Source: CAVQBP01 sp963848195 (lineage in GTDB: Bacteria > Bacteroidota > Ignavibacteria > Ignavibacteriales > Ignavibacteriaceae). From it: a DNA stretch of 64,000 bases. The translations under genes were made by a program, and so were the position numbers. This document shows positions 28,435-37,265 of the stretch, in pieces. The notes under the pieces are model-generated. The model had not been told where the DNA came from, ran no database searches, and worked only from the letters and a program-made list of their open reading frames with translations. Positions within the stretch are counted from its first letter, which is position 1. The number at the start of each line of letters is the position of its first letter. Where the stretch lies: positions 124,001 to 188,000 of the forward strand of contig CAWKCY010000005.1 of the NCBI GenBank assembly GCA_963848195.1, written 5' to 3'.

Positions 28435-29250
28435 TTAGATATTCTTACTTATCCCATAAGGCGTGAAATATTCTCCGCTTTTTTTTATCCAGTTAAAAAG
28501 TTCTAGATTTTTTTGCGGTCTTTCCTGCATTATATGATACAAATGATATTGGACTGCCATATTATTTAATGATTTAATCCTGATGCCAATTAGTTCCAAC
28601 CGGAACTGGATATCTGTATCCTCCCCTATTGAAGGAGCTTCATATCTTTCATCAAATCCATTAATTTTTAAAATATCCTCTTTATGAATTGAAAAATTGC
28701 AGCCGAGCAATCCTCTATTCTTCTTATTGAAATATTTTCTAAGAAATTTTTTTTTGAAATAAAAGCCTTTTTCTACATCGAAAGATTCACCCCAAATACC
28801 ATCAAAGATTATTTTTATTGTTTCTTTTTCTATCAATCCTTCTTTGACATTTTCAGCATTAAGAGATGCGGTATACTTTTTTGAAAGATTAACACGCCTT
28901 CCGGTAAGACAAAGTTGTTTTCTTCGATTTATAAAGTGTTCTTTAACAAATTCAGAATGAGGAATGCAGTCACCATCGATAAATATTATATAATCACTAT
29001 TTGAAATCGCAATGCATTTATTTAAAATTTTATTTTTTCGAAATCCTTTATCTTCCTGCCAAACGTGACTAAATTTATATGGTAATCTCCTTGAAAGCAG
29101 TTCAATTTCATTAATTACTTTTTGACCGGAGCCATCATCAGCGATAATTATTTCAAAAGATTTAAAAGTCTGTCTTTCAAATCCGGCCAAGATTAATTTA
29201 AGATAATCTATCTTGTTATAAAATGAAATAATAATTGAAACGTCAACCAT
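28435..29250 (-). CDS. Family 2 glycosyltransferase with galactosyltransferase-type C-terminus
   Basis: 271 residues. The N-terminal GT-A fold shows SIIISFYNKIDYLKL, IIIADDGSG and the metal-binding IIFIDGDCIPH (D-x-D type). The C-terminal half has LLGCNFSIHKEDILKINGFDE and EDTDIQFRLELIG, typical of the Glyco_transf_7C module. Cytoplasmic, probably adding a sugar to a surface glycan. It lies alone between the Lrp gene and the ribosomal operon, 167 bp upstream of the former. Confidence 0.85.
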   Translation of the reverse strand: MVDVSIIISFYNKIDYLKLILAGFERQTFKSFEIIIADDGSGQKVINEIELLSRRLPYKFSHVWQEDKGFRKNKILNKCIAISNSDYIIFIDGDCIPHSEFVKEHFINRRKQLCLTGRRVNLSKKYTASLNAENVKEGLIEKETIKIIFDGIWGESFDVEKGFYFKKKFLRKYFNKKNRGLLGCNFSIHKEDILKINGFDERYEAPSIGEDTDIQFRLELIGIRIKSLNNMAVQYHLYHIMQERPQKNLELFNWIKKSGEYFTPYGISKNI

Positions 29251-29255
29251 ACTAG

Positions 29256-29408
29256 TTATTCATTTTCCTTTATTATTTTTTTACTGTTCTCTTTTTCTTT
29301 GATGCGGTTATAAGATTTTTTTTTCTTTTCAACTTTAGGAGGTTTTTGAGGGACGGGAATTCTCTTTTTCCTTTTCTTAATTTTATTCTTTTTCTTTTGA
29401 GCTTTCAT
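29256..29408 (-). CDS. Possible 50-residue Lys-rich small protein
   Basis: An ATG at 29408 opens 50 codons ending TAA at 29256. The product is nearly half Lys/Arg (MKAQKKKNKIKKRKKR..., a PVPQKPPK linker, then YNRIKEKEN). It begins 45 bp after the rplS terminator and stops 6 bp before the glycosyltransferase ATG. No ribosome binding site is clear. It could be a ribosome- or nucleic-acid-binding small protein, or an AT-rich chance frame. Confidence 0.35.
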   Translation of the reverse strand: MKAQKKKNKIKKRKKRIPVPQKPPKVEKKKKSYNRIKEKENSKKIIKENE

Positions 29409-29452
29409 TCTTGTCTTATTTAGAAAAGATAATTCATTTTTTATTTTAAAAT

Positions 29453-29479
29453 AAAAAAAGAGCGTAAGAACGCTCTTTT
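29453..29479 (-). terminator. Intrinsic terminator of the ribosomal/tRNA-modification operon
   Basis: A 9-bp stem (aaaagagcg / cgctctttt) with the 6-nt loop taagaa lies about 20 bases after the rplS stop. Read on the minus strand it runs into a T tract. Confidence 0.88.
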
Positions 29480-29499
29480 AAAACAATAAGATATTACTA

Positions 29500-29841
29500 T
29501 TAACTTTTTGTTTTAATTCTTGCTGCTTTTCCTGAAAGTTTGCGTAAGTAATAAAGTTTTGCTCTTCTTACATTTCCTTCTTTTAAAAGTTCAAGCTTAG
29601 CAATTTTAGGAGAATTAAAGGGAAAGATTCTTTCAACGCCTACTCCGCTTGAAATTTTTCGAACGGTAAAGGTTTTAGTTAACCCTGAACCTCTAACGCT
29701 GATTACATCTCCCTCAAAAGGCTGTATTCTTTCCTTGTCTCCTTCAATAACCCTAACATGTACTTTGATATGATCACCGGGGTTAAAGTTTGGTATATCT
29801 GATTTAAATTGATCCGGTAATATATTTTTTATGTTAACCAT
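29500..29841 (-). CDS. rplS: Ribosomal protein bL19
   Basis: 113 residues, normal length. The signature FNPGDHIKVHVRVIEGDKER and RKISSGVGVERIFPFNSP are diagnostic. It sits at the 30S-50S interface. It is the last gene of the classic rpsP-khpA-rimM-trmD-rplS order, 69 bp after trmD. Confidence 0.98.
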   Translation of the reverse strand: MVNIKNILPDQFKSDIPNFNPGDHIKVHVRVIEGDKERIQPFEGDVISVRGSGLTKTFTVRKISSGVGVERIFPFNSPKIAKLELLKEGNVRRAKLYYLRKLSGKAARIKTKS

Positions 29842-29910
29842 TTTTTACTCCAATATTTATTCAATAATTATAAAATCGTCATTTCAAAATTTAATCATGC
29901 ATATAAAAAT

Positions 29911-30585
29911 TTAAGAATTATACTTTTTCCATTTTTTAGTTTGTTCTTTTGATTGTTCTTCTTTCCATTTTTGTATTTCTTTATCATTTCCGGATAAAAG
30001 AACCTCCGGGACTTTCATACCTCTAAATACAGCCGGTCTAGTATAATAAGGAGCTTCAAGAATGTCTCCATCCTGAAAAGAATCATTCAGAGCAGATCCA
30101 CTATCATTAAGAACTCCAGGTATTAACCTTACAACGGCATCGATAATCATTAATGCAGGTAATTCACCTCCGGTTAAAATAAAATTTCCGATTGAAATTT
30201 CATCTGTAGCAAAACTCATTCTTACTCTGTCATCAATTTCTTTATAATGACCTGCAATTAAAAGTATATTTTTGCAAAGAGAAAGGTTATTAGCGAGCTT
30301 TTGGTTAAAGATTTTTCCTTTTGGAGAAGTAAAAATAATATGCTCATATTCTCTCTCTTGCTTTAGTTTCTCAATACATTGAAAGAACGGTTCCGGTTTT
30401 AAGACCATTCCAGGTCCACCGCCAAAAGGTTTATCATCAATTTGTTTATGTTTATTAAAAGCATAATCTCTAAGGTTATGGATATGAATTTCAATCTTCT
30501 TTTTATCTTGCGCTCTTTTAATTATACTAGAATTTAAAGGGCTTAATAATAAATCCGGGACAGCAGAAATAACATCAATTCTCAT
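29911..30585 (-). CDS. trmD: tRNA (guanine-N1-)-methyltransferase
   Basis: 224 residues. It makes m1G37 in tRNAs. The trefoil-knot SAM site shows GGGPGMVLKPEP, LIAGHYKEIDDRV and EISIGNFILTGGELPAL; YYTRPAVFRGMKVPEVLLSG lies in the C-terminal domain. The last ~20 residues are Lys-rich. Its ATG overlaps the rimM stop by 4 bases. Confidence 0.97.
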   Translation of the reverse strand: MRIDVISAVPDLLLSPLNSSIIKRAQDKKKIEIHIHNLRDYAFNKHKQIDDKPFGGGPGMVLKPEPFFQCIEKLKQEREYEHIIFTSPKGKIFNQKLANNLSLCKNILLIAGHYKEIDDRVRMSFATDEISIGNFILTGGELPALMIIDAVVRLIPGVLNDSGSALNDSFQDGDILEAPYYTRPAVFRGMKVPEVLLSGNDKEIQKWKEEQSKEQTKKWKKYNS

Positions 30586-31088
30586 TGCCGCTTAATGTCA
30601 ACATCATTTTTAAGAATAAGCTTTTTTTCTGAAACTTCAAATTTTTCAATGAACTCTTTAACAGCAGGGATTAAAATTTCTTTCCCGTTAGAATCAATTA
30701 CATAAACATCATTTGCCGGAAAAGAGAGAACATCTTTGATTTTCCCAATCAGAATGTTATTCTGAAATACTAAACTGTCAATAATATCATGAATAAAGAA
30801 ATGTTGAGAAGGAAGTTTAACCAAACCTTTTTCATCAACAAAAATCTCTTTTCCTATTAATATTTCAAGATCGTTTTCTTCATTAAAATTTTTAAATTTT
30901 ATAATGAAAAAATCCTTTCTCTTTTCAACTTTTTCTACATAAAATTCTTTTTTATCGCCAAAGAAATCTATATAAACTTTATGCAGATCATAAAACCGTT
31001 CAGGGAAATCAGAATAGGAAAAAATTCTGACAAAACCCTTTTTACCGTAAGCAGATTGGATTTCAGCAATAAGAAAATATTCCGGCAC
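30582..31088 (-). CDS. rimM: 16S rRNA processing protein RimM
   Basis: 168 residues. N-terminal barrel (LIAEIQSAYGKKGFVRIFSY) and PRC-barrel C-terminus (VFQNNILIGKIKDVL, DSNGKEILIPAVKEFI). RimM helps mature the 30S head with bS16 and uS19. The start is GTG, 8 bases after the khpA stop, and its end overlaps trmD, so the three are translated together. Confidence 0.93.
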   Translation of the reverse strand: MPEYFLIAEIQSAYGKKGFVRIFSYSDFPERFYDLHKVYIDFFGDKKEFYVEKVEKRKDFFIIKFKNFNEENDLEILIGKEIFVDEKGLVKLPSQHFFIHDIIDSLVFQNNILIGKIKDVLSFPANDVYVIDSNGKEILIPAVKEFIEKFEVSEKKLILKNDVDIKRQ

Positions 31089-31096
31089 AAGGTAAA

Positions 31097-31330
31097 TTAA
31101 TCTAAGATTTCCAATATTGCGCGTTTACCGTCCTTAGCAGCTATGGCAGTGAGAAGGGTTCGCATAGCCTGGGCAGTTTTACCCTGTTTGCCAATTACTT
31201 TCCCTACATCATCCGCCTGAACTTTTAATGAAAGAATAACTTTATTTTCCTCAGGCATTTTTTCTTCAATTACCACATTATCGGGATGATCGACTAAATG
31301 CTTTGCGATGAATTCAATGAATTCTTTCAT
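31097..31330 (-). CDS. khpA: KH-domain RNA-binding protein KhpA
   Basis: 77 residues made of one type II KH domain, with the motif VIGKQGKTAQAMRTLL around the GxxG loop. KhpA binds RNA and, in Firmicutes, pairs with KhpB/Jag. AGGAGG stands before the ATG. Located between rpsP and rimM as in most bacteria. Confidence 0.93.
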   Translation of the reverse strand: MKEFIEFIAKHLVDHPDNVVIEEKMPEENKVILSLKVQADDVGKVIGKQGKTAQAMRTLLTAIAAKDGKRAILEILD

Positions 31331-31411
31331 GGGAACAAGCCTCCTATTTAGAGCACGGGAGCTTTATAAAAAGTACAGAAGAATTGCCTAAATAAACAAT
31401 AATCTGTAATC

Positions 31412-31942
31412 TTATTCTTTATCTGAAGCATTCTCATCAGAAGCAGCGCCCTTTACTTCTGCTGTACCATTGTCAATAATATTTTTACCTGGCTCTTCTT
31501 GTGAAATATTTTCAGTATTAGTATTCTCACCTTGAGTTGGGACTTCCGATTCCACATTGGCTTTTAAATCAGATTTTTCTGTTTCATTTTTCTTATTACC
31601 CTTACTCTTATTACCTGATGCTTCTTTCAGCTTCTCCCATTTATTCATTTCTTCTTGAATCTTTTCTTCAGAAAATCCTTTCTTTGAAAGTTCATTTTTT
31701 AATGTTAAGCCTTTTTGTCTTAAAAGGCTTTTAACAGTATCAGTTGGCTGAGCACCGTTTTTTAACCAATAGAATACTCTATCTTCTTTCAATTCAATTG
31801 TATGGGGATTTGTAAGCGGATTATAAAATCCAACAGCTTCAAGAAATTTTCCATCTCTAGGTGATCTGGAATCTGCGGCTACAACTTTATAAATTGGTTG
31901 TTTTTTCTTGCCCATTCTTCTTAATCTTAACTTTACAGCCAA
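31412..31942 (-). CDS. rpsP: Ribosomal protein bS16 with long charged C-terminal tail
   Basis: 176 residues. The first ~80 are canonical bS16 (VKLRLRRMGKKKQPIYKVVAADSRSPRDG, FYNPL, KNGAQPTDTV). The remaining ~95 form a low-complexity tail rich in Lys, Glu, Asn and Ser, about twice the usual family length. Extended bS16 tails occur in Bacteroidota and relatives. First gene of the ribosomal maturation operon, 48 bp after ffh. Confidence 0.96.
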   Translation of the reverse strand: MAVKLRLRRMGKKKQPIYKVVAADSRSPRDGKFLEAVGFYNPLTNPHTIELKEDRVFYWLKNGAQPTDTVKSLLRQKGLTLKNELSKKGFSEEKIQEEMNKWEKLKEASGNKSKGNKKNETEKSDLKANVESEVPTQGENTNTENISQEEPGKNIIDNGTAEVKGAASDENASDKE

Positions 31943-31990
31943 ATTGTTTAACCTCCGTTATTCTTTCTAATTCATTTTAAATCTAAAAAA

Positions 31991-33319
31991 TTACCTACTT
32001 ACAGGCATATTATTTAATACTGAGTTACTGAAACCTTTCCTACTCAACTTTCCCATCATTTTTTGCATTTCTCCAAATTGCTTAATTAAACGGTTTACAT
32101 CTTGAATAGATGAGCCGCTTCCACGAGCTATTCTTTTACGGCGACTCCCATTTAAAACTTTAGGGGTTGTTCTCTCTTGCAATGTCATTGAGTTAATAAT
32201 AGCTTCCACTTTAATCAATGCATTATCATCCACCTGGGCATTCTTTATATGGGAATTAATCCCTGGAATCATTCCTAACAATGAAGTTAGAGAACCCATT
32301 TTCTTGATAACTTTAATTTGCTTAAGAAAATCATCAAAATCAAATTTATTTTTCCTTAATTTTTCTTCTAATCTTTTAGCTTCACGTTCATCAAAGTTTT
32401 CTTGAGCTTTCTCTACAAGAGAAATTATATCTCCTTTACCTAAAATTCTAGAAGCCAATCTATCGGGGAAAAAGGGTTCAAGGTCTTTTAATTTCTCACC
32501 GTTACTAATAAATTTGATAGGTTTACCAACAACAGTTCTAATTGATAAAGCAGCTCCTCCTCTAGCATCGCCATCTAATTTAGTAAGAACAATACCATCA
32601 TAATTGACCATTTCATTAAATGCTTTAGCAGAGTTGACAGCATCCTGTCCAGTCATAGAATCTACAACAAATAAAGTTTCAGTAGGGTTTACAATTGTTT
32701 TAATATCCGAGACTTCAGCCATCATCGCTTCATCTACATGAAGACGACCTGCAGTATCAATAATCACTGTATTAAAATTTCCTTCTTTAGCAAACTGAAG
32801 AGATTCGGTTACAACTTTTCTGGCATCTTTTTCCTCTAAGGAAAAGACAGAATTATTTATTTGCCCGCCAAGCAATTTTAGCTGTTCAATGGCAGCAGGA
32901 CGATAGATATCAGCTGCAACAAGGAGCACTTTTCGTCCATTTTCTTTTAGTCTTTTAGCTAATTTACCGCAAAATGTAGTTTTTCCAGAACCCTGTAAAC
33001 CGACGACCAGTATGACTGTAATCCCAGATCCATTAATCTTAATTTCAGTTTGAATACCACCTAAAAGAGTTACTAATTCATCATAAAGGATTTTGGTTAT
33101 TAACTGACCGGGAGAAATGGAAGCAATTACATCTTTACCTAAAGCCCGAGATGAGACATGATCAATAAAATCTTTAGCGACTTTATAGTTAACATCTGCA
33201 TCCAGGAGAACTCTTCTAATTTCTCTCAACGTATCAGAAATATTCTTTTCAGATATTTTTCCCTGACCGCTAACCTTTTTAAGGGTTGAATCTAATTTTA
33301 ACGATAATTCTTCAAACAT
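31991..33319 (-). CDS. ffh: Signal recognition particle protein Ffh
   Basis: 442 residues. N domain, then the GTPase G domain with P-loop GLQGSGKTT (107-115), DTAGRL and TKLDGDARGG, then the M domain with RRKRIARGSG, which binds SRP RNA. Targets nascent membrane proteins to FtsY. Lies between atpG and rpsP, all on the minus strand with short gaps. No SRP RNA gene was seen nearby. Confidence 0.98.
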   Translation of the reverse strand: MFEELSLKLDSTLKKVSGQGKISEKNISDTLREIRRVLLDADVNYKVAKDFIDHVSSRALGKDVIASISPGQLITKILYDELVTLLGGIQTEIKINGSGITVILVVGLQGSGKTTFCGKLAKRLKENGRKVLLVAADIYRPAAIEQLKLLGGQINNSVFSLEEKDARKVVTESLQFAKEGNFNTVIIDTAGRLHVDEAMMAEVSDIKTIVNPTETLFVVDSMTGQDAVNSAKAFNEMVNYDGIVLTKLDGDARGGAALSIRTVVGKPIKFISNGEKLKDLEPFFPDRLASRILGKGDIISLVEKAQENFDEREAKRLEEKLRKNKFDFDDFLKQIKVIKKMGSLTSLLGMIPGINSHIKNAQVDDNALIKVEAIINSMTLQERTTPKVLNGSRRKRIARGSGSSIQDVNRLIKQFGEMQKMMGKLSRKGFSNSVLNNMPVSR

Positions 33320-33358
33320 ATAAATAAATTTATAATTTATCGAGAAAAAACAAAAGGA

Positions 33359-34228
33359 TTAGCTCGCCTTAAGTGCGTTAGCCCCAGAAACGATTTCCAG
33401 GATCTCTTTAGTAATTGCAGCCTGTCTTTCCTTGTTATATTTGAGCTGTAAAGTCCTTATTAATTCTTTTGCATTAGTTGTTGCATTATCCATAGCTGTC
33501 ATTCTCGCACCAAATTCAGCTGCATTTGATTCCAGTAAAATCCGCCACATTTGAGCATTCAAATGCTTTGGTAACAAATAGTTAAATATTGATTTTTGAT
33601 CCGGTTCAAATATAAAGTATGGTTCATTTTTCTTTTCTTCTTTATTGCCTTTTTTAATCGGGATAGGAAGAAACTGCTCAATTACTATTTTCTGCTGAAT
33701 TATTGATTTGAATTCATTATATATAATAAATATTTGATCGAAAGTATAGTTTAAATATAATTTAATTAATTCATCCGTTATATTTAATGAAGATGAGTAT
33801 TCTAGTTTTGAAAATAGACCAATTCTTTTATTAATAATCTCATAATCTCTTCTATTAAAGAAATCAAATCCTTTTTTACCAATACAAAAAATACCGGGAG
33901 TGACATTAGCAGGTAATTTATCAGCAAAGCCAACTGCTTCTTTAATAATATTCGTATTGAATGCACCGCAAAGTCCTCTATCAGCAGTAGCAATAACAAT
34001 AGCAACATTTTTAATTTCTCTTTGAGCAATAAAGGGATTATTAAAATCTTCTTCGGTTATAAGATCATTAAGTAGTTCCGAAATTTTACGAGCATAAGGT
34101 CTGGCACTAATAATTTTTTCTTGTGCTCTTCTCAATTTAGCAGCCGCGACCATTTTCATAGCTTTGGTAATCTGCTGGGTATTTTGAACACCCTTTATTC
34201 TTCGCTTTATGTCTCTTAATGTTGCCAT
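33359..34228 (-). CDS. atpG: ATP synthase F1 gamma subunit
   Basis: 289 residues. Conserved N-terminal helix (LRDIKRRIKGVQNTQQITKAMKMVAAAKLRRAQ, in part) and C-terminal helix (ERQAAITKEILEIVSGANAL) form the rotor shaft; TADRGLCGAFN is also typical. A Lys/Glu-rich insert (KKGNKEEKKNEP) occurs in the middle. It is the last ATP synthase gene here; atpD and atpC are not in the window. Confidence 0.97.
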   Translation of the reverse strand: MATLRDIKRRIKGVQNTQQITKAMKMVAAAKLRRAQEKIISARPYARKISELLNDLITEEDFNNPFIAQREIKNVAIVIATADRGLCGAFNTNIIKEAVGFADKLPANVTPGIFCIGKKGFDFFNRRDYEIINKRIGLFSKLEYSSSLNITDELIKLYLNYTFDQIFIIYNEFKSIIQQKIVIEQFLPIPIKKGNKEEKKNEPYFIFEPDQKSIFNYLLPKHLNAQMWRILLESNAAEFGARMTAMDNATTNAKELIRTLQLKYNKERQAAITKEILEIVSGANALKAS

Positions 34229-34268
34229 TAAAATGCACTTATTTTCAACATGTTTAAGAAAACTTCAG

Positions 34269-35819
34269 TTATTTATTTTCTTTAAATATTTTTAAGAATT
34301 CATCTGCAGCTTTTTCAATTGCCGCAATAGTATCATCAGAAAGCTGTCGTTCTTTTTTAATTGCTTCAAAAATATTATTGTGATTGACTTCAAAATATTC
34401 CAGTGCTTCTTTTTCAAACCGTTTTATGTCATGCACCGGTATATTATCCATATAGCCATTAGTACCTAGATAAATGCTTACAACCTGTTTTTCAACAGGT
34501 ACAGGATTATATTGCCCTTGTTTAAGAAGCTCAACAAGTCTGGCGCCTTTAGAAAGAGTACGTTGAGTAGCTTTATCCAGATCAGAACCAAATTTTGCAA
34601 AAGCTTCAAGTTCCCGATATTGAGCCAGATCCAGCTTTAGACTACCTGCAACTTTTTTCATAGCTTTAATTTGAGCATTTCCGCCAACGCGTGAGACTGA
34701 TATACCAACATTAATAGCGGGCCGGACACCTGCATTAAATAGATTTGATTCAAGATAAATTTGTCCATCTGTAATTGAAATAACATTAGTAGGTATATAC
34801 GCCGAGACATCACCCTGTTGTGTTTCAATTATGGGGAGAGCGGTTAAACTTCCACCACCTAAATCATCACTTAATTTTGAAGCTCTTTCCAATAATCTCG
34901 AATGAAGATAGAAGACATCTCCGGGATATGCTTCTCTTCCGGGAGGTCTTCTTAATAATAAGGATAATTCACGGTAAGCGGCAGCTTGTTTAGAAAGATC
35001 GTCATAAATTACCAAAGCATGTTTTCCATTGTCTCTAAAGAATTCTCCCAAAGTTGCACCGGAATAAGGAGCAATAAATTGCAGCGGGGCAGGTTCTGAA
35101 GCAGCAGCCGAAACTACGGTAGTATAATTCATGGCATCATGTTCTTGCAATTTAGCCACAACCTGAGCAATAGTTGAACTTTTTTGACCGATAGCTACAT
35201 AGATGCAGTAAACAGGTTTAATCCCAAGCTTTTTAGCCTCATCGGAATGAGTATATTTTTGACTTATTATTGTATCCACAGCAACAGCTGTTTTACCGGT
35301 TTGTCTATCCCCAATAATTAATTCTCGTTGTCCCCGTCCTATAGGAATCATTGCATCAACAGCAGTAATACCAGTTTGGAGAGGTTCCTTGACGGGTTGT
35401 CTTTGAATTACGCCTAAAGCTTTTCTCTCAATTGGCTGATATTTTTCATGGTTAATTTCACCTTTACCGTCAATAGGTATACCTAACGGACTGATAACTC
35501 TTCCTAACATTTGTTCGCCAACAGGCATAGAGGCAACTCTTTTAGTCCTTTTTACAGTATCTCCTTCTTTGACTAAAGTTGATTCACCAAAAAGGACACA
35601 ACCAACACTATCCTCATCCAAATTTAGAACCATACCAATAACATCGTTTGGAAATTCAACAAGTTCGCTGGCCATAACTTTAGATAAACCATAAACACGT
35701 GCAATACCATCTCCAACTTGAAGTACAGTCCCTACGTCATAAATATCAGCTTCGCTTTCAAACCCTGATAATTGTCTTCTTAATATTGCTGATATTTCTT
35801 CCGGTCTAACTTCTGCCAT
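34269..35819 (-). CDS. atpA: ATP synthase F1 alpha subunit
   Basis: 516 residues. P-loop GDRQTGKT at 170-177 and the alpha signature PAINVGISVSRVGG are present. Non-catalytic nucleotide-binding subunit of the F1 head. Lies between atpH and atpG in the standard order. Confidence 0.98.
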   Translation of the reverse strand: MAEVRPEEISAILRRQLSGFESEADIYDVGTVLQVGDGIARVYGLSKVMASELVEFPNDVIGMVLNLDEDSVGCVLFGESTLVKEGDTVKRTKRVASMPVGEQMLGRVISPLGIPIDGKGEINHEKYQPIERKALGVIQRQPVKEPLQTGITAVDAMIPIGRGQRELIIGDRQTGKTAVAVDTIISQKYTHSDEAKKLGIKPVYCIYVAIGQKSSTIAQVVAKLQEHDAMNYTTVVSAAASEPAPLQFIAPYSGATLGEFFRDNGKHALVIYDDLSKQAAAYRELSLLLRRPPGREAYPGDVFYLHSRLLERASKLSDDLGGGSLTALPIIETQQGDVSAYIPTNVISITDGQIYLESNLFNAGVRPAINVGISVSRVGGNAQIKAMKKVAGSLKLDLAQYRELEAFAKFGSDLDKATQRTLSKGARLVELLKQGQYNPVPVEKQVVSIYLGTNGYMDNIPVHDIKRFEKEALEYFEVNHNNIFEAIKKERQLSDDTIAAIEKAADEFLKIFKENK

Positions 35820-35877
35820 TTTACTATTCCTTTAAGCCTAAGATTTATTAAATAAAAGGCTTTCTAATTACTAAAAA

Positions 35878-36432
35878 TTAATTTAAAGACATACTGCCAG
35901 ATAAAAATTGCTTTTTTAGTAGCTCTAATTGATGACTAAAAGAAGCATCATAAACAGTATCGCCTATTTTTGCGATAAATCCGCCAACAATATTTTTATT
36001 TATTGTATATTTAAAAAGAGCTTCTTTATTTAAATATTTTTGGAGTCTATCTTTTAAATGTGCTTTCTGTTCATCGTCAAATTCAAAAGCAGTTTCTACT
36101 TCAACGAATATTAAATTCATTTTATCATTGTAGAGTTCAGTAAATTTTTGAAACATATCAAATAATAAATCTTCTCTATTTTTTTCGATAATAAACTTCA
36201 AAAAATTCATCGTTTCTTTATCGACTTTAGAATTGAAAATTTCTTTTAAGATTGAAAATTTAAGATGAGGTCTGAGTATTGGATTCTCAATCATGGCTCT
36301 TAAATTTGGGTTTTCAATCAAAACATTTTTTAGCAATTCAATGTCCACGGCGATTAATTCAAGGATATTTTTTTCCTCAGCCATTTGTATTAAGGAAGAG
36401 GCATATCTATAAGAGACCTTGTAATCAATCAT
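35878..36432 (-). CDS. atpH: ATP synthase F1 delta subunit
   Basis: 184 residues. N-terminal helical bundle (YRYASSLIQMAEEKN) and the C-terminal signature KNIVGGFIAKIGDTVYDASFSHQLELLK. Joins the peripheral stalk to F1. Its ATG lies 2 bases after the atpF stop, so the two are translated together. Confidence 0.95.
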   Translation of the reverse strand: MIDYKVSYRYASSLIQMAEEKNILELIAVDIELLKNVLIENPNLRAMIENPILRPHLKFSILKEIFNSKVDKETMNFLKFIIEKNREDLLFDMFQKFTELYNDKMNLIFVEVETAFEFDDEQKAHLKDRLQKYLNKEALFKYTINKNIVGGFIAKIGDTVYDASFSHQLELLKKQFLSGSMSLN

Positions 36433-36434
36433 AG

Positions 36435-36983
36435 TTAATTTTTTGTAATAGAGTTGATATAATCATCTACAATTTTCTTATTAGTTTCTTTACTAATATT
36501 TTCTTTCAATATTTTTTCGGCAGCGTTTACAGCAATTTCAGCTATTTGATTTTTTAACTCATTAAACGCAGAATCCTTTTTTCTCTCAATTTCTTCAGAT
36601 GCATCTGAAATTATTTTTTGTGCTTGCTGTCTGCTTTCCTGGATGATTTGGTCTTTCAATTTCTCAGCATAGGATCTACTTTGTTCAATTATTTTTTTAG
36701 ATTCTTCTTCAGCTTTAGCCAAATTTGCTTGATTTTCATCCAGAACTTTTTGTGCCTCATCCTTAGCTCTTTCCGCTTTTTGAAGAGATTCCCTAATAGC
36801 TGCTTCTCTTTGATCCAAAGCAGTAAGAATGGGTTTCCATGCAACTTTTTTTAATACCAAAAGAAGAATGACAAAGGTTACCACTGTCCAGAAAATGAGT
36901 CCCGGACTAACACTTACCAGGCTTGTTCCTCCTTCTTCGGCAGCCAAAGCAGCCAAAGCCGGAATAAAATTCAAAAGCATCAC
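36435..36983 (-). CDS. atpF: ATP synthase Fo b subunit
   Basis: 182 residues. One membrane helix (GLIFWTVVTFVILLLVLKKV, about 29-48), then a long Ala/Glu/Lys coiled coil to the end (RAKDEAQKVLDENQANLAKA). It has an N-terminal extension of about 25 residues before the helix. Peripheral stalk. Confidence 0.95.
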   Translation of the reverse strand: MMLLNFIPALAALAAEEGGTSLVSVSPGLIFWTVVTFVILLLVLKKVAWKPILTALDQREAAIRESLQKAERAKDEAQKVLDENQANLAKAEEESKKIIEQSRSYAEKLKDQIIQESRQQAQKIISDASEEIERKKDSAFNELKNQIAEIAVNAAEKILKENISKETNKKIVDDYINSITKN

Positions 36984-37003
36984 AAAATTCCTTTAAAAAT
37001 AAT

Positions 37004-37225
37004 TTAACTTTTTACTGCTAAAAGGATACAAATTACGAGCGCAAAAAAAGCGATACCTTCAATTAGAGCTGCGGCAATAATCATATTGGTACGAATCGGC
37101 CCGGCAGCTTCAGGTTGTCTTCCCATAGCTTCCAGAGCAGATGCAGCAAGTTTTCCAATTCCAAGACCAGCACCGATAACAGCTATGCCGGCACCTATTC
37201 CGGCAGCTAACCAACCTAAATCCAT
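37004..37225 (-). CDS. atpE: ATP synthase Fo c subunit
   Basis: 73 residues, two membrane helices joined by the polar loop RQPEA. The ion carboxylate is Glu56 in LIEGIAF. The residues that make Na+ sites (Gln in helix 1; Ser/Thr after the Glu) are replaced by Ile and Gly, so the ring should carry protons. Preceded by AGGAG. Confidence 0.97.
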   Translation of the reverse strand: MDLGWLAAGIGAGIAVIGAGLGIGKLAASALEAMGRQPEAAGPIRTNMIIAAALIEGIAFFALVICILLAVKS

Positions 37226-37265
37226 ATTTTCTCCTAATTTAAATTAATAATTAATGTTTTTTATT

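Noticed and set aside
37004..37225. Sodium-driven ATP synthase
   Set aside because: The c subunit lacks the Gln and Ser/Thr ligands of Na+ sites.
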